A DNA stretch of 64,000 bases from Pararhodobacter sp. (GTDB lineage: Bacteria > Pseudomonadota > Alphaproteobacteria > Rhodobacterales > Rhodobacteraceae). The position numbers were made by a program, and so were the translations under genes. The notes beneath the pieces were generated by a model. That model was not told where the DNA came from. It saw only the letters and a program-made list of their open reading frames with translations, and did no database searches. Within the stretch, counting starts at the first letter, position 1. Each line of letters begins with the position of its first letter. The stretch lies in assembly GCF_034676545.1 (NCBI RefSeq), contig NZ_JAUCBZ010000015.1, positions 2,077,001-2,141,000 of the forward strand, written 5' to 3'. Of this stretch, positions 17,129-26,302 are shown in pieces.

Positions 17129-17668
17129 ATAGCCCGCAGACCTCACAACGCCCCGCCCAGCCGCGATACTGGACCTCGTAGCAACGAGAAGATTCGCGCG
17201 CCCGAAGTACGCCTGATTGGCGCCGAAGGTGAAAATGTCGGTGTGGTAACGCCCGCGAAGGCAATGCAGCTTGCACAAGAGGCGGGTCTGGACCTCGTGG
17301 AAATCTCGCCGAATGCGGTTCCTCCGGTCTGCAAGATCATGGATTTCGGCAAGTTCAAATACGAACAGCAAAAGCGCGAAGCCGATGCGCGCAAGAAGCA
17401 AAAGACGATCGAGATCAAAGAGATCAAGTTCCGTCCGGGCACCGACACACACGACTATGACGTCAAGATGCGCAGCGTGTTCAAGTTTCTGGAAGAGGGT
17501 GACAAGGTCAAGATCACCCTGCGATTCCGCGGCCGTGAAATGGCGCACCAGCAGTTGGGTGCCGAATTGCTGCGCCGGGTTGCCGATGACGTGACCGAGG
17601 TTGGCAAGGTCGAGAACATGCCGCGTCTCGAAGGGCGTCAGATGGTGATGATGATCGGCCCGCGCTGA
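17129..17668 (+). CDS. infC: Translation initiation factor IF-3, probable ATA start
   Basis: Binds the 30S subunit, prevents premature 50S joining and proofreads initiator tRNA and start codon. Residues after the N-terminal RRPHNAPP show the IF-3 N-domain (RLIGAEGENVGVV, LDLVEISPNAVPPVCKIMDFGKFKYEQ) and C-domain (KEIKFRPGTDTHDYDVK, then RFRGREMAHQQLG). No in-frame ATG exists at the 5' end. The family N-terminus IARRPHNAPP begins at an ATA codon, eight bases after AAAAGGA; a TTG at 17069 is the only other upstream choice. infC in other bacteria starts with AUU so that IF-3 represses its own translation, and ATA would work the same way. A terminator follows. Confidence 0.9.
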   Translation: MARRPHNAPPSRDTGPRSNEKIRAPEVRLIGAEGENVGVVTPAKAMQLAQEAGLDLVEISPNAVPPVCKIMDFGKFKYEQQKREADARKKQKTIEIKEIKFRPGTDTHDYDVKMRSVFKFLEEGDKVKITLRFRGREMAHQQLGAELLRRVADDVTEVGKVENMPRLEGRQMVMMIGPR

Positions 17669-17694
17669 TCGCCGCGCGTTTGAAGATATTGAAG

Positions 17695-17720
17695 CGCCGT
17701 TCCGTTTGGGGCGGCGTTTT
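17695..17720 (+). terminator. Rho-independent terminator of infC
   Basis: A 9-bp stem (CGCCGTTCC with GGGGCGGCG, two G-T pairs), GTTT loop, then TTTT. It starts 27 bases after the infC stop, implying infC is not co-transcribed with rpmI-rplT here. Confidence 0.75.
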
Positions 17721-17777
17721 GCTTTCTGCGCGCGCCGTCGTGAATTTGTTCCGTCGTGAATATATTCTGCCGCAAAT

Positions 17778-18791
17778 TTATTCCGGCGCGGCGGTGCCAG
17801 GAAGCCGGGGCACATAGTGTTGGTTTTCGGCAATCAAGGCCGTCGCCAAACAGGCGGACGTCTCTTGCATCCGGGCAAACATGGCGCGCCTTCCACGAAT
17901 ATCGGTCGACAGCAAAATTCGCCGCATGATCGTGGATTGCCCACGCGGTGAGGCGAGAAATTCGGATTGACTGACCAAAGCCTCGGCGGGGGTGCCCAGG
18001 GTCAACAGGGCATTGTGGCTGTTCAAGGCCCGGTACGCCGCGCCCCGGCAGGTGTCGCCGCTTTCGGGGCACACGGATTGGCACAGCGCGGTGAGTGGCG
18101 CGGCGGCGTCGCTGGAGGCAAGCCACAGGTCAACCGCCCGATGATCCACGCGCTGGCCCATCAAAACCCATTGCGGATGATTGGCAGGCGTGCGGTTGGT
18201 GATCTGCGCGCGGCGCTCCTCCGTCGCGGATTGCCAAAGCAGGTACAACAGGTCGGTTTCGATGGTATCCAGGTCCATGTCCCGCAGGCTTGGATGCTCG
18301 CGAGAGGCCATCGTGATCAACGCCGTGCGGGCGGCGCGCGGTTCGCCCAGCGCCTCGAAGTCGCGGACCGTCTCCAGACCCATCGACACATCGCGCACCG
18401 ACATCCAGGCATCCACAAGCGGCACGCCCGTGATTTGGGTCAACCAGTTGCGCCCGGAAATGCCGCCGTCGTTGCGCAACAGGGACACGCGATCTCGACG
18501 GTCGAGATGGGCAAGATATGCGCCTTGCAGGGCGGGGGATCTGTCGATCAGGCCCAGAAGGATCTGCGCCGCGACATTGCCCGACCGCGCCAATCTGGAG
18601 AAGTCCAGCAACGCCGTTTCTTCGTCATTTGCCAGCCAGACGCCCAGCGCCTCGCGAAAACCGGGGTCGTCGCTGCCCGGAAGCTGCGGTGGCGTTGCGA
18701 GCACCGGAACGGGCGCCATCGCCACACAAATGGCAAAGACGCTCCGGCGGGCGAGCCGGGCAAAGCGCGGGATGAGAGCACTCAGCAACAC
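17778..18791 (-). CDS. Secreted hypothetical protein
   Basis: A protein of about 337 residues, function not recognised. From a GTG at 18791 (AAGG seven bases upstream) it starts with a basic stretch (RFARLARR), a hydrophobic core and a likely signal-peptidase site near VLA-TPP, so it should reach the periplasm. An ATG at 18884 would add 31 residues ahead of the signal and has no ribosome-binding site, so I prefer the GTG. The early segment (ALLDFSRLARSGNVAAQILLGLID) resembles a Sel1/TPR-like helical repeat. Four cysteines lie in a CQSVCPESGDTC cluster plus one near the C-terminus. It converges on infC and follows dsbA-like on the same strand. Confidence 0.6.
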   Translation of the reverse strand: MLLSALIPRFARLARRSVFAICVAMAPVPVLATPPQLPGSDDPGFREALGVWLANDEETALLDFSRLARSGNVAAQILLGLIDRSPALQGAYLAHLDRRDRVSLLRNDGGISGRNWLTQITGVPLVDAWMSVRDVSMGLETVRDFEALGEPRAARTALITMASREHPSLRDMDLDTIETDLLYLLWQSATEERRAQITNRTPANHPQWVLMGQRVDHRAVDLWLASSDAAAPLTALCQSVCPESGDTCRGAAYRALNSHNALLTLGTPAEALVSQSEFLASPRGQSTIMRRILLSTDIRGRRAMFARMQETSACLATALIAENQHYVPRLPGTAAPE

Positions 18792-18956
18792 GGGCAAGCC
18801 TTGGATCAGGGGTACACGCCACGTCAAACACCATGACAGCGGCGGTGTATAGTCTGCAATTTGAGTGCCGATGATGCAACCCATTAGTTTGGCGCGCCAA
18901 CGAGACCCGAAAAAGCGTCGCGCCAGACCTGCGTCGCCCCGGCGCGAAACCTGTCG

Positions 18957-19721
18957 TCAGCCACGCAATTGCGCTGCAATGCCCTGCATTTCGTCAGCCG
19001 GCATATAGCCGCGCAGCAATTCGCCACCCTCGAGGCCACCCATCACGAATGTCGGCGTGCCGCTGATCTGCAAACGCTGCGCCAATTCGCGGTTGGCGGT
19101 GAGAACGGCCGAGACAGCGTCGCTGTTCATTGCGCCGATCACGTCCTCGACCGAGGCCCCCAGTTCTTCGGCCAACAAGCGCGCGCTGGTTTCCGTGAAA
19201 TCGCCCTCCCACGCCATCAGGCGCTCATGGGCTTCCTCATATTGCGCGTCGGTGCCTTGCTGGTGCACGGCGACCGCAAAGCGGCTCATGACCTCGGATT
19301 GTGGACCAAGAATCGGGAATTCCTTGATGATCAGGCGCACATTGCCGTCGGTGCTGAGGAATTCCGCCATTTGCGGCTGCGCGCGGCGGCAAAAGCTGCA
19401 GCGATAGTCCATGAATTCGACCAAGGTCAGGTCGCCATCCAGATTGCCACCAACCCAGGAATGCCCGTCGGCAAAGATTTCCTCGGCGTTGATCTCAACC
19501 AAGGTGTTGTCCATGCCCGATTGTGCCTCGGCGGTGCGGCGCTCGAATTCTGCGACGGCCTCGAAGATGACTTCGGGGTTTGCCAGCAGATAGGCGCGGA
19601 CCTCGGCGCCAAAGGCGGCGCGATCCTCGTCGGACATCGGCGCGGTTTGAGCGGCCAGCGGGCTGGCGGCGAGGAACAAGGCAGCGCTGAAGGCGGCGAC
19701 GGGAAACGGCAGACGGGTCAT
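18957..19721 (-). CDS. DsbA-family thiol-disulfide oxidoreductase
   Basis: A 254-residue periplasmic thioredoxin-fold protein with a signal peptide (FPVAAFSAALFLAASPLAAQ), an N-terminal helical extension, and the active site DYRCSFCRRAQP followed by the DsbA-type helical insertion. The cis-proline loop appears as SGTPTFVMGG. This resembles Com1/DsbA-like proteins that introduce or shuffle disulfides in exported proteins. AAGGA precedes the ATG by six bases. It is divergent from the cell-wall amidase gene over 160 bases. Confidence 0.9.
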   Translation of the reverse strand: MTRLPFPVAAFSAALFLAASPLAAQTAPMSDEDRAAFGAEVRAYLLANPEVIFEAVAEFERRTAEAQSGMDNTLVEINAEEIFADGHSWVGGNLDGDLTLVEFMDYRCSFCRRAQPQMAEFLSTDGNVRLIIKEFPILGPQSEVMSRFAVAVHQQGTDAQYEEAHERLMAWEGDFTETSARLLAEELGASVEDVIGAMNSDAVSAVLTANRELAQRLQISGTPTFVMGGLEGGELLRGYMPADEMQGIAAQLRG

Positions 19722-19881
19722 TGCAAGTCCTTATGTCAAAGTCGCGCAACTCTGCCCGCGCCGGTCCGTCAAGATCAAGCCCAGAACCGACCGGCACCCC
19801 GGTTTCTGACCCAAACGTGAAGCCTGTTGTCCCCTCGGCAGGGATTCCCCCTGGCCGTCGCTTCGGGTTAGGAAGGGACAC

Positions 19882-21201
19882 ATGGCAAAAGGGGAGCAAA
19901 TGACACAGGGGCGAGGCATGGTCCGATTGAGGCGCAGGTTTTCCACAGGCAGTCGGTTTTCCACAGGCGGTCTGGCGGTGCTCGCACTGGTGTTGCTGAT
20001 CGCCGCGATCAGCCCGGCGCGCGCGCAGTCCGATGGGTCCGACGCGCTGGGCGGGTTGGCGCGTGTGGCGGGCGTGATCGACGTGCAGGCGTCGTGGCGC
20101 AGTCTGGCGGTCACACTGCCCTTGACGCAACCGGTCCCGTGGCGCACGCGGTTGTTGGCCGATCCACCCCGCGCGCTGATCGACTTTCACACGGTTGATT
20201 GGGCCGGGGTTGATCTTGATGCGATTGCGCTGCCGACCCCTGCGCGCGCCATTCGGGTCGGCGCGGCGGGCGGTGGCTGGAGCAGACTGGTCATCGAACT
20301 CAGCACGCCGATGGGGTTTTCCGAGGCCGGCATGGCCACGAACCCGGAAACCGGCGGTGCGGTTGTCTCGCTGCGCCTGTCGCCGATATCCGAGGCAGAG
20401 TTCGCCGACCAAGCCGCACGACTGTTGGCGGCAACCGCACCGCTGGGTGTCGATACCTCGGCGGATGTCACACCCCGCGCACCTCTGGGGCAGCGCCGCA
20501 CCTTGGTGGTTTTGGACCCCGGGCATGGCGGCGTCGATCCCGGGGCCCTGCATAACGGTGTCAGCGAAGCGGAAACCATGCTGACCTTCGCCCGCGAACT
20601 GGCGACGGCGCTGCGTCGAACCGGTCGCTATGAGGTGGCGATGACCCGTGACAGCAACGTTTTTGTCTCGCTCGAAGCCCGGATCACGGTTGCGCATCTG
20701 GCGCAGGCCGATGTGTTCTTGTCACTTCATGCCGATGCCCTGGAGGACGGGCAGGCGCGGGGCGCGACGCTGTACACACTGGCGGATGAAGCCAGCGATG
20801 AAGCCTCGGCCATGTTGGCAGAGCGCCACGACCGCGATGATCTGCTGGGGGCGGGGGTTGATCTGACGGGCACCGATGACACGATCACCTCGATCCTGAT
20901 GTCGCTGGCCCGCACAGAAACCACGCCCGCGACTCATGCGTTGGCGCGTGCCCTGGTCGCCGCGATTCAGGGGGCAGATCTGCGAATGCACCGTCACCCA
21001 TGGCAACAAGCGGCGTTTTCGGTGCTCAAGTCGGCGTCGGTGCCCTCGGCACTGCTGGAGGTCGGCTTCTTGTCGAATGATCGCGACCGCGGGCGGCTGA
21101 TGAACCCGGAGTGGCGCGCGCAAATGGTTGCGGCGTTGATCGCGGGGCTCGATGTCTGGGTCGCCGAGGAAGCCGCGCAGGCGGCGTTGCGACGGCGATA
21201 G
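19882..21201 (+). CDS. N-acetylmuramoyl-L-alanine amidase (AmiC-type)
   Basis: A 439-residue periplasmic enzyme that removes stem peptides from peptidoglycan during cell separation. After a signal peptide ending near ARAQ comes an AMIN-like beta domain (about 45-180). The Amidase_3 catalytic domain has zinc ligands in LDPGHGG, the Glu in GVSEAETML, the His in SLHADAL and the terminal LLEVGFLSN. AGGAAGG five bases before the ATG supports the start. An 18-bp tandem duplication makes RFSTG appear twice in front of the signal core. PBP1A follows 101 bases downstream, the usual Rhodobacterales order. Confidence 0.93.
   Translation: MAKGEQMTQGRGMVRLRRRFSTGSRFSTGGLAVLALVLLIAAISPARAQSDGSDALGGLARVAGVIDVQASWRSLAVTLPLTQPVPWRTRLLADPPRALIDFHTVDWAGVDLDAIALPTPARAIRVGAAGGGWSRLVIELSTPMGFSEAGMATNPETGGAVVSLRLSPISEAEFADQAARLLAATAPLGVDTSADVTPRAPLGQRRTLVVLDPGHGGVDPGALHNGVSEAETMLTFARELATALRRTGRYEVAMTRDSNVFVSLEARITVAHLAQADVFLSLHADALEDGQARGATLYTLADEASDEASAMLAERHDRDDLLGAGVDLTGTDDTITSILMSLARTETTPATHALARALVAAIQGADLRMHRHPWQQAAFSVLKSASVPSALLEVGFLSNDRDRGRLMNPEWRAQMVAALIAGLDVWVAEEAAQAALRRR
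19937..19972 (+). repeat. 18-bp tandem duplication in amidase signal region
   Basis: Two copies of GGTTTTCCACAGGC(A/G)GTC, 17 of 18 bases identical, encode RFSTGS and RFSTGG. Each contains TTTTCCACA, one base off the DnaA-box consensus, but in coding sequence I give that no weight. Confidence 0.7.
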
Positions 21202-21302
21202 CATCACCTCTGCGCGATTTCGTGCGTTCCGGGGTCGCTTGCTTTTGACCCCGGCGGCGCATGTCCGTATAGAACTCTGATATCCCTTGTCGGAGCCCCT
21301 GC

Positions 21303-23843
21303 GTGACCCGAGCGATCTTGTCCTTTTTCGGCGGCCTGTTCAGCTTTCTTGTGCTGGGCCTGTTTTTTGGTGCGCTGACGGTGGGTGGCGTGATCTGGGT
21401 CTATACGCATGATCTGCCCTCGACCGAGCAACTGGCCAATTACAGCCCGCCGATGATCAGCCGGATCTACTCTGGCGAGGGGCAATTGATCGACGAATTC
21501 GCCAATGAGCGCCGTCTGTTCACCCCCATCGAAGATATTCCGCCGCTGCTGCGCGCGGCGTTCATCTCGGCCGAGGATCGCCTCTTTTATGAACACGAGG
21601 GCTTCAATCCGATGGCCATGGTCGCCGCGTTTCGCGACGCCGTGGTGTCGCGCGGGCGCAACGTGCGCGGCGCGTCGACCATCACGCAGCAGGTGATGAA
21701 GAACTTCTTGCTGTCATCCGACCGCACGATTGAACGCAAGATCCGCGAGATCATTCTGGCGTGGCGCGTTGAGCAATCACTGAGCAAAGACCAGATTCTG
21801 GAACTCTACCTCAACGAAATTTTCCTGGGTCAGAACTCGTTCGGCGTGGCCGCAGCGGCGCAAACCTATTTCAACAAGACGTTGGAAGAATTGACGTTGG
21901 AGGAAATGGCGTTTCTGGCGGCCCTTCCACAGGCCCCGTCCGAATATCACCCGGTGCGCGCCCGTGAGCGCGTCACGGCCCGGCGCAACTGGATCATCGG
22001 GCAGATGGTCGAAAACGGCTATATCACCGAAGAAGACTCGGCGGCGGCCCGCGCGACGCCCTTGAACACGGTGCAAGGCGGCGAAATTCAGTCCTTCCGC
22101 GAAAGCCTGCCAGAGCGCGACTATTTTACCGACGAAATCCGCCGCCAACTGTCCTCGTCCTTTGGCGAGGAGGAATTTTTCTCGGGCGGTTTGTCGATCC
22201 GGGCGACGATTCAGCCGGACTTGCAGATCGTCGCCGCCCATGCCTTGCAGCGCGCGCTCGAGGATTTCGACCGCGCCGGGGGCGAATGGCGGGGCACGGG
22301 CATTCGGTTGGAGCCCGAGCAATTGGCCGATGAGGCATCGTGGCGCGCGGGGCTGGCCGAGGCCGATCTGCCGCGCGACATCACGCTGGACAATCCGTGG
22401 TATCCCGCCGTGGTGCTGGAGGTGACGCCGGATCGCGCCCGAGTCGGCATTGAAAGCATTGACGAAATCGGGCAGATCGACCGACCCGATATTGATTGGT
22501 TGCCCGGCTCGCTGTCGGACACGCTGGATGTGGGCGACGTGGTGCTCGTGCGGGCCGTGACCTCTGACACCGACGGCAGTTTCGTTCGCTGGTCGCTGCG
22601 TCAGGTGCCCGAGGTTCAGGGCGCGTTCATGGCGATGGACGTCAACACCGGGCGCGTGATCGCCATTCAAGGCGGCTTCAGCTATCAGGCCTCGGGCTTC
22701 AATCGGGCGACGCAAGCGATGCGCCAGCCGGGTTCGGCGTTCAAACCCTTCGTCTATGCCGCCGCCCTTGATTCCGGCTTCACGCCGGCCACCATCGTCA
22801 TTGACGCCCCGATCGAGATCGACACTGGCGATGGTATCTGGCGGCCGCAGAATGCCAACCATGATTTCCTCGGGCCGACGCCGGTGCGCACCGGTATCGA
22901 GCAATCGCGCAACCTGATGACCATCCGCCTCGCGCAAGAGGTCGGCATGGAGGTTGTCGCGGGCTATGCCGAACGATTCGGCGTCTATGATCGCCTGCAA
23001 CCGTTTCTGGCAAACTCGCTGGGTGCGCAGGAAACCACGCTGTACCGGGTGGTCGCGGCCTATGCGATGTTTGCCAATGGTGGCGAGCGCGTAGAACCGA
23101 CGCTGGTGGACCGCGTGCAGGATCGCTGGGGGCGCACCGTCTATCGCCACGATCAGCGCCAATGCATCGAATGTTCGGAACCCGATCTGCCCGCCGGACA
23201 AGCCCCGTGGATCGCCAGCCAGCGGCAGCGCGTGATGGACCCGATCACCGCCTATCAACTGACCTCGATGCTGCAAGGCGTGGTCCAGCGCGGCACGGCC
23301 ACGCGGGTGCGCCTGCCGGTGCCGGTGGCGGGCAAGACCGGCACCACCAACGATTCGCGCGATGTCTGGTTCGTGGGCTATACCTCGACCATCGTGGCGG
23401 GCTGCTACATCGGTTATGACCGCCCAAGGTCGCTGGGACGCCGGGCCTCGGGCGGCGGGACATGCGCGCCGGTGTTCACTGAATTCATGCGTGAGGCGAT
23501 TGAAACATACGGCGGCGGCAGATTCGAGGTGCCCCCCGGTGGGCGGTTCATCCGCATCAACCGCTATACCGGAGAGCGCCTGTCTGACGACGCAACCGGC
23601 GAAGAAGTCGTGGCGGAATATTTCCGCGACGGCGAAGAGCCCGTGTTCGGCATCGACGCGTTGATCGACGGCGGGTTCGTCATGGGCGGCTCGATGCCGG
23701 TCTTTGCGCCCGACGCCGAAGACCCGCCCCTGTACACCGAGGACGGAACCCAGGTCGGCACCGAAACCACGGGCACGGGCGCGGTGATCTTGCTGCCCGA
23801 CGGTGCCAGTTTCGGAACCCTCAGCGCGGGTGGCCTCTACTGA
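21303..23843 (+). CDS. mrcA: Penicillin-binding protein 1A
   Basis: A bifunctional class A PBP of 846 residues that polymerises and cross-links peptidoglycan. One N-terminal transmembrane helix (about 5-32) is followed by the glycosyltransferase domain with catalytic Glu91 in EDRLFYEH and the RGASTITQQVMKNF block. The transpeptidase has the SxxK serine at 478 (GSAFKPF), and KTGT at 678-681. The GTG start has GGAG upstream. The insert between the two domains is an OB-like region of the PBP1A type. Its partner gene, the amidase, lies just upstream. Confidence 0.95.
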   Translation: MTRAILSFFGGLFSFLVLGLFFGALTVGGVIWVYTHDLPSTEQLANYSPPMISRIYSGEGQLIDEFANERRLFTPIEDIPPLLRAAFISAEDRLFYEHEGFNPMAMVAAFRDAVVSRGRNVRGASTITQQVMKNFLLSSDRTIERKIREIILAWRVEQSLSKDQILELYLNEIFLGQNSFGVAAAAQTYFNKTLEELTLEEMAFLAALPQAPSEYHPVRARERVTARRNWIIGQMVENGYITEEDSAAARATPLNTVQGGEIQSFRESLPERDYFTDEIRRQLSSSFGEEEFFSGGLSIRATIQPDLQIVAAHALQRALEDFDRAGGEWRGTGIRLEPEQLADEASWRAGLAEADLPRDITLDNPWYPAVVLEVTPDRARVGIESIDEIGQIDRPDIDWLPGSLSDTLDVGDVVLVRAVTSDTDGSFVRWSLRQVPEVQGAFMAMDVNTGRVIAIQGGFSYQASGFNRATQAMRQPGSAFKPFVYAAALDSGFTPATIVIDAPIEIDTGDGIWRPQNANHDFLGPTPVRTGIEQSRNLMTIRLAQEVGMEVVAGYAERFGVYDRLQPFLANSLGAQETTLYRVVAAYAMFANGGERVEPTLVDRVQDRWGRTVYRHDQRQCIECSEPDLPAGQAPWIASQRQRVMDPITAYQLTSMLQGVVQRGTATRVRLPVPVAGKTGTTNDSRDVWFVGYTSTIVAGCYIGYDRPRSLGRRASGGGTCAPVFTEFMREAIETYGGGRFEVPPGGRFIRINRYTGERLSDDATGEEVVAEYFRDGEEPVFGIDALIDGGFVMGGSMPVFAPDAEDPPLYTEDGTQVGTETTGTGAVILLPDGASFGTLSAGGLY

Positions 23844-23921
23844 TCCCGGGCGGCGCATTTGCGCCCTTGGACCCGTGCGCGGAAACTGGCACAGTCGCGG
23901 CCGACTATCACGGGGGAGCCT

Positions 23922-24779
23922 ATGTCGGAACGAGTGGAAATCTTCGAGGTCGGGCCGCGCGACGGGCTGCAAAACGAAAAGCGCCAGATCCCGACGCCCG
24001 AAAAAATCGCGCTCGTGGATTTGCTGTCCAAGGCCGGGTTTCGCCGGATCGAGGTGGCCAGCTTCGTCAGCCCGAAATGGGTGCCGCAAATGGCCGATTC
24101 CGCGCAGGTTCTGGCCGGAATCACCCGCGTGGCCGGGGTCTCTTATGCTGCCTTGACGCCCAACATGCGCGGCTATGAAGGCGCAAAGGCCGCGAGTGCC
24201 GATGAGATCGCGGTGTTTGCCTCGGCCTCGGAAGGGTTTTCCAAGGCCAATCTGAACTGCACGATTGCCGAGTCGATCGAGCGTTTCCTGCCGATCATCG
24301 AGGCGGCGCGCGCCGAAGGCATTCCGGTGCGCGGCTATATCAGTTGCGTCACCGACTGCCCGTTCGATGGCCCGACGCCGCCCGCCGCGGTGGCGGCGCT
24401 GGCGGCACGGCTCGACGCCTTGGGCTGCTATGAGATCAGCCTTGGCGACACCATCGGCAAAGCCACGCCAGACTCCTTGACCGCCATGTTGAGGGCTGTG
24501 TTGCAGGTGGTGCCGGCTGCCAGATTGGCCGGGCATTACCACGACACCGGCGGGCGGGCTTGCGACAATATCGAGGCCTCGCTGGCGCTTGGATTGCGGG
24601 TGTTCGATGCGGCGGTTGGGGGTCTGGGGGGGTGCCCCTATGCGCCGGGCGCTCAGGGCAACGTTGCCACCGAGGCCGCTGTCGCCCGGATCGAATCCTT
24701 GGGCTATGAGACCGGATTGAACCGCGAAATTATCGAAAAAGCCGCCGACATGGCGCGCCAGATGAGGAAAAACGCATGA
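23922..24779 (+). CDS. mvaB: Hydroxymethylglutaryl-CoA lyase
   Basis: Cleaves HMG-CoA to acetyl-CoA and acetoacetate, the last step of leucine degradation. It has the DRE-TIM metallolyase opening EVGPRDGLQNE, VEVASFVSPKWVPQMAD-like block, GDTIGKATP, the metal-binding HYHDT and the C-terminal GGLGGCPYAPGAQGN with the catalytic Cys. Length 285 is typical. The ATG at 23922 has GGGGGAG upstream. It overlaps the following hydratase gene by four bases (ATGA), so they are translationally coupled. Confidence 0.94.
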   Translation: MSERVEIFEVGPRDGLQNEKRQIPTPEKIALVDLLSKAGFRRIEVASFVSPKWVPQMADSAQVLAGITRVAGVSYAALTPNMRGYEGAKAASADEIAVFASASEGFSKANLNCTIAESIERFLPIIEAARAEGIPVRGYISCVTDCPFDGPTPPAAVAALAARLDALGCYEISLGDTIGKATPDSLTAMLRAVLQVVPAARLAGHYHDTGGRACDNIEASLALGLRVFDAAVGGLGGCPYAPGAQGNVATEAAVARIESLGYETGLNREIIEKAADMARQMRKNA

Positions 24780-25561
24780 CCTGGGACACGATCACTTTGG
24801 CCACCGATGCGCGCGGCGTCGCCACGCTGACCTTGAACCGGGTCGACAAGCACAACGCCCTGTCGGCGCAGATGATCGAGGACCTGACCGAGGCCGCGGC
24901 CCAGGTGGACCGCGATGACTCCGTGCGCGTCGTGATTCTGACCGGGGCAGGGGGCAGCTTTTGTGCCGGCGGCGATCTGGCGTGGATGCAGGACCAGATG
25001 CGCGCCGATGCCGCGACGCGCGCCGAGCACGCGGGAAAACTGGCGGGGATGCTGGGGGCGTTGAACCGCCTGTCGAAACCGGTGATCGGCCGGGTGCAGG
25101 GGCAGGCGTTTGGCGGTGGCATCGGCATGATCGCCGTCTGTGACGTGGCAATCGGTGTCACGGGCGCGAAATTCGGCCTGACGGAAACCCGGCTTGGCCT
25201 GATCCCGGCGACCATCGGCCCCTATGTCCTGGCCCGCATGGGCGAGGCGATGGCGCGCCGCGTGTTCATGTCGGCGCGCCTGTTTGGTGCCGACGAGGCG
25301 GTGACGCTGGGTCTGTTGGCCAAAGCCGTCGCGCCCGAGGATCTGGACGCCGCCATCGAGGCCGAGGTGAAGCCGTATCTGTCCTGCGCGCCGGGGGCAG
25401 TCGCGTCGGCCAAGGCCTTGGCACTGACGCTGGGCGCGGGCATTGGGCCGGATGCGGTGAGCCAGTCGATCGACGCCCTGGTCGCGCGCTGGGAAAGCCC
25501 CGAGGCCGCCGAGGGGATCGCGGCGTTCTTTGACAAGCGCAAGGCCACTTGGATGCGCTGA
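24776..25561 (+). CDS. liuC: Enoyl-CoA hydratase, probable methylglutaconyl-CoA hydratase
   Basis: A 261-residue crotonase-fold enzyme. The oxyanion-hole segments are GSFCAGGDLAWM and GQAFGGGIGMIAVCD, with ETRLGLIPATIGPYV behind them. Overlap with the HMG-CoA lyase gene supports the role of hydrating 3-methylglutaconyl-CoA to HMG-CoA in leucine degradation. The other leucine genes (isovaleryl-CoA dehydrogenase, methylcrotonyl-CoA carboxylase) are not in the window. The specific function is therefore from context; the fold assignment is secure. Confidence 0.85.
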   Translation: MTWDTITLATDARGVATLTLNRVDKHNALSAQMIEDLTEAAAQVDRDDSVRVVILTGAGGSFCAGGDLAWMQDQMRADAATRAEHAGKLAGMLGALNRLSKPVIGRVQGQAFGGGIGMIAVCDVAIGVTGAKFGLTETRLGLIPATIGPYVLARMGEAMARRVFMSARLFGADEAVTLGLLAKAVAPEDLDAAIEAEVKPYLSCAPGAVASAKALALTLGAGIGPDAVSQSIDALVARWESPEAAEGIAAFFDKRKATWMR

Positions 25562-25621
25562 TCAGCACGGCACTGGGGCGGGCGTTTTGTCGCAGGTCGA
25601 CGGCGAAACTCGACATCGCAA

Positions 25622-25643
25622 ACATATGATTTTATTCAAATGT
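25622..25643. promoter_or_regulatory. Imperfect inverted repeat upstream of nuo
   Basis: ACATATGA and TCAAATGT (7 of 8 positions complementary) flank six bases in an AT-rich patch. It could bind a regulator of the nuo operon; it lacks the T-run of a terminator. Confidence 0.3.
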
Positions 25644-25794
25644 CATGCCGCGTTCGGATGGCAGGGTGGCGTGTCGACTCGGGGTGCCGGGCTTGTGACG
25701 TCTCAACTGAGTCGCCGATTCTTGCCCTGAGCGTCCATCCACGCCGCAGAGCAGCAGATTGGCAAATTATTTCCCCGGATCGCGCAACCCCGGC

Positions 25795-25824
25795 TTGGAA
25801 AACCGCACTTTAGCGGGATATGAT
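25795..25824 (+). promoter_or_regulatory. Candidate nuo promoter
   Basis: TTGGAA and TATGAT separated by 18 bases, about 113 bases before the nuoA GTG. It is the best -35/-10 pair I can see in the gap. Confidence 0.4.
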
Positions 25825-25936
25825 CGGGCGGGGTTCGGTTGACCCGGCCTGAACGCCGGAGTAAACGAACCAGAGCCAACTTGTGCAGCGCGCCGTCTCC
25901 TTTGTGTCGGTGAGCAAAGCGCCAAAGGAGCCAGCG

Positions 25937-26302
25937 GTGGACGACCTTCTCCGAGACTACCTAGCCATTATTATTTTCCTGGTGATCGCCGTCGGGCTGG
26001 GCCTTGTGCTGATGCTGTCCGCCATGGTCATCGCCGTGCGCAACCCCGACCCGGAAAAGCTGTCGGCCTATGAATGCGGCTTCAATGCCTTTGATGACGC
26101 GCGTATGAAATTCGACGTGCGGTTTTATCTGGTTGCGATCCTGTTCATCATTTTCGACCTCGAAATCGCGTTTTTGTTCCCGTGGGCCGTGACGTTTGCC
26201 GACATGAGCATGACGGCGTTCTGGTCGATGATGCTGTTCCTTGGCGTGCTGACCGTCGGCTTTGCCTATGAGTGGAAGAAAGGGGCCCTGGAATGGGAGT
26301 GA
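25937..26302 (+). CDS. nuoA: NADH-quinone oxidoreductase subunit A
   Basis: Small membrane subunit of complex I at the junction of peripheral and membrane arms. It is 121 residues with three hydrophobic helices. The conserved loop YECGFNAFDDARMKFDVRFYL carries the ubiquinone-site Cys, and FDLEIAFLFPWA follows. The GTG at 25937 with AAAGGAG six bases upstream gives family length; an upstream in-frame GTG is not needed. It opens the nuo operon and overlaps nuoB by ten bases. Confidence 0.95.
   Translation: MDDLLRDYLAIIIFLVIAVGLGLVLMLSAMVIAVRNPDPEKLSAYECGFNAFDDARMKFDVRFYLVAILFIIFDLEIAFLFPWAVTFADMSMTAFWSMMLFLGVLTVGFAYEWKKGALEWE

Larger units (their letters stand above)
25562..25936. other. Non-coding upstream region of the nuo operon
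   Basis: About 375 bases between liuC and nuoA without a supported gene. It holds an AT-rich island with an imperfect inverted repeat at 25622-25643 and a sigma70-like promoter candidate at 25795-25824. No tRNA or riboswitch structure was recognised. It is the only gap of this size in the window. Confidence 0.6.
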
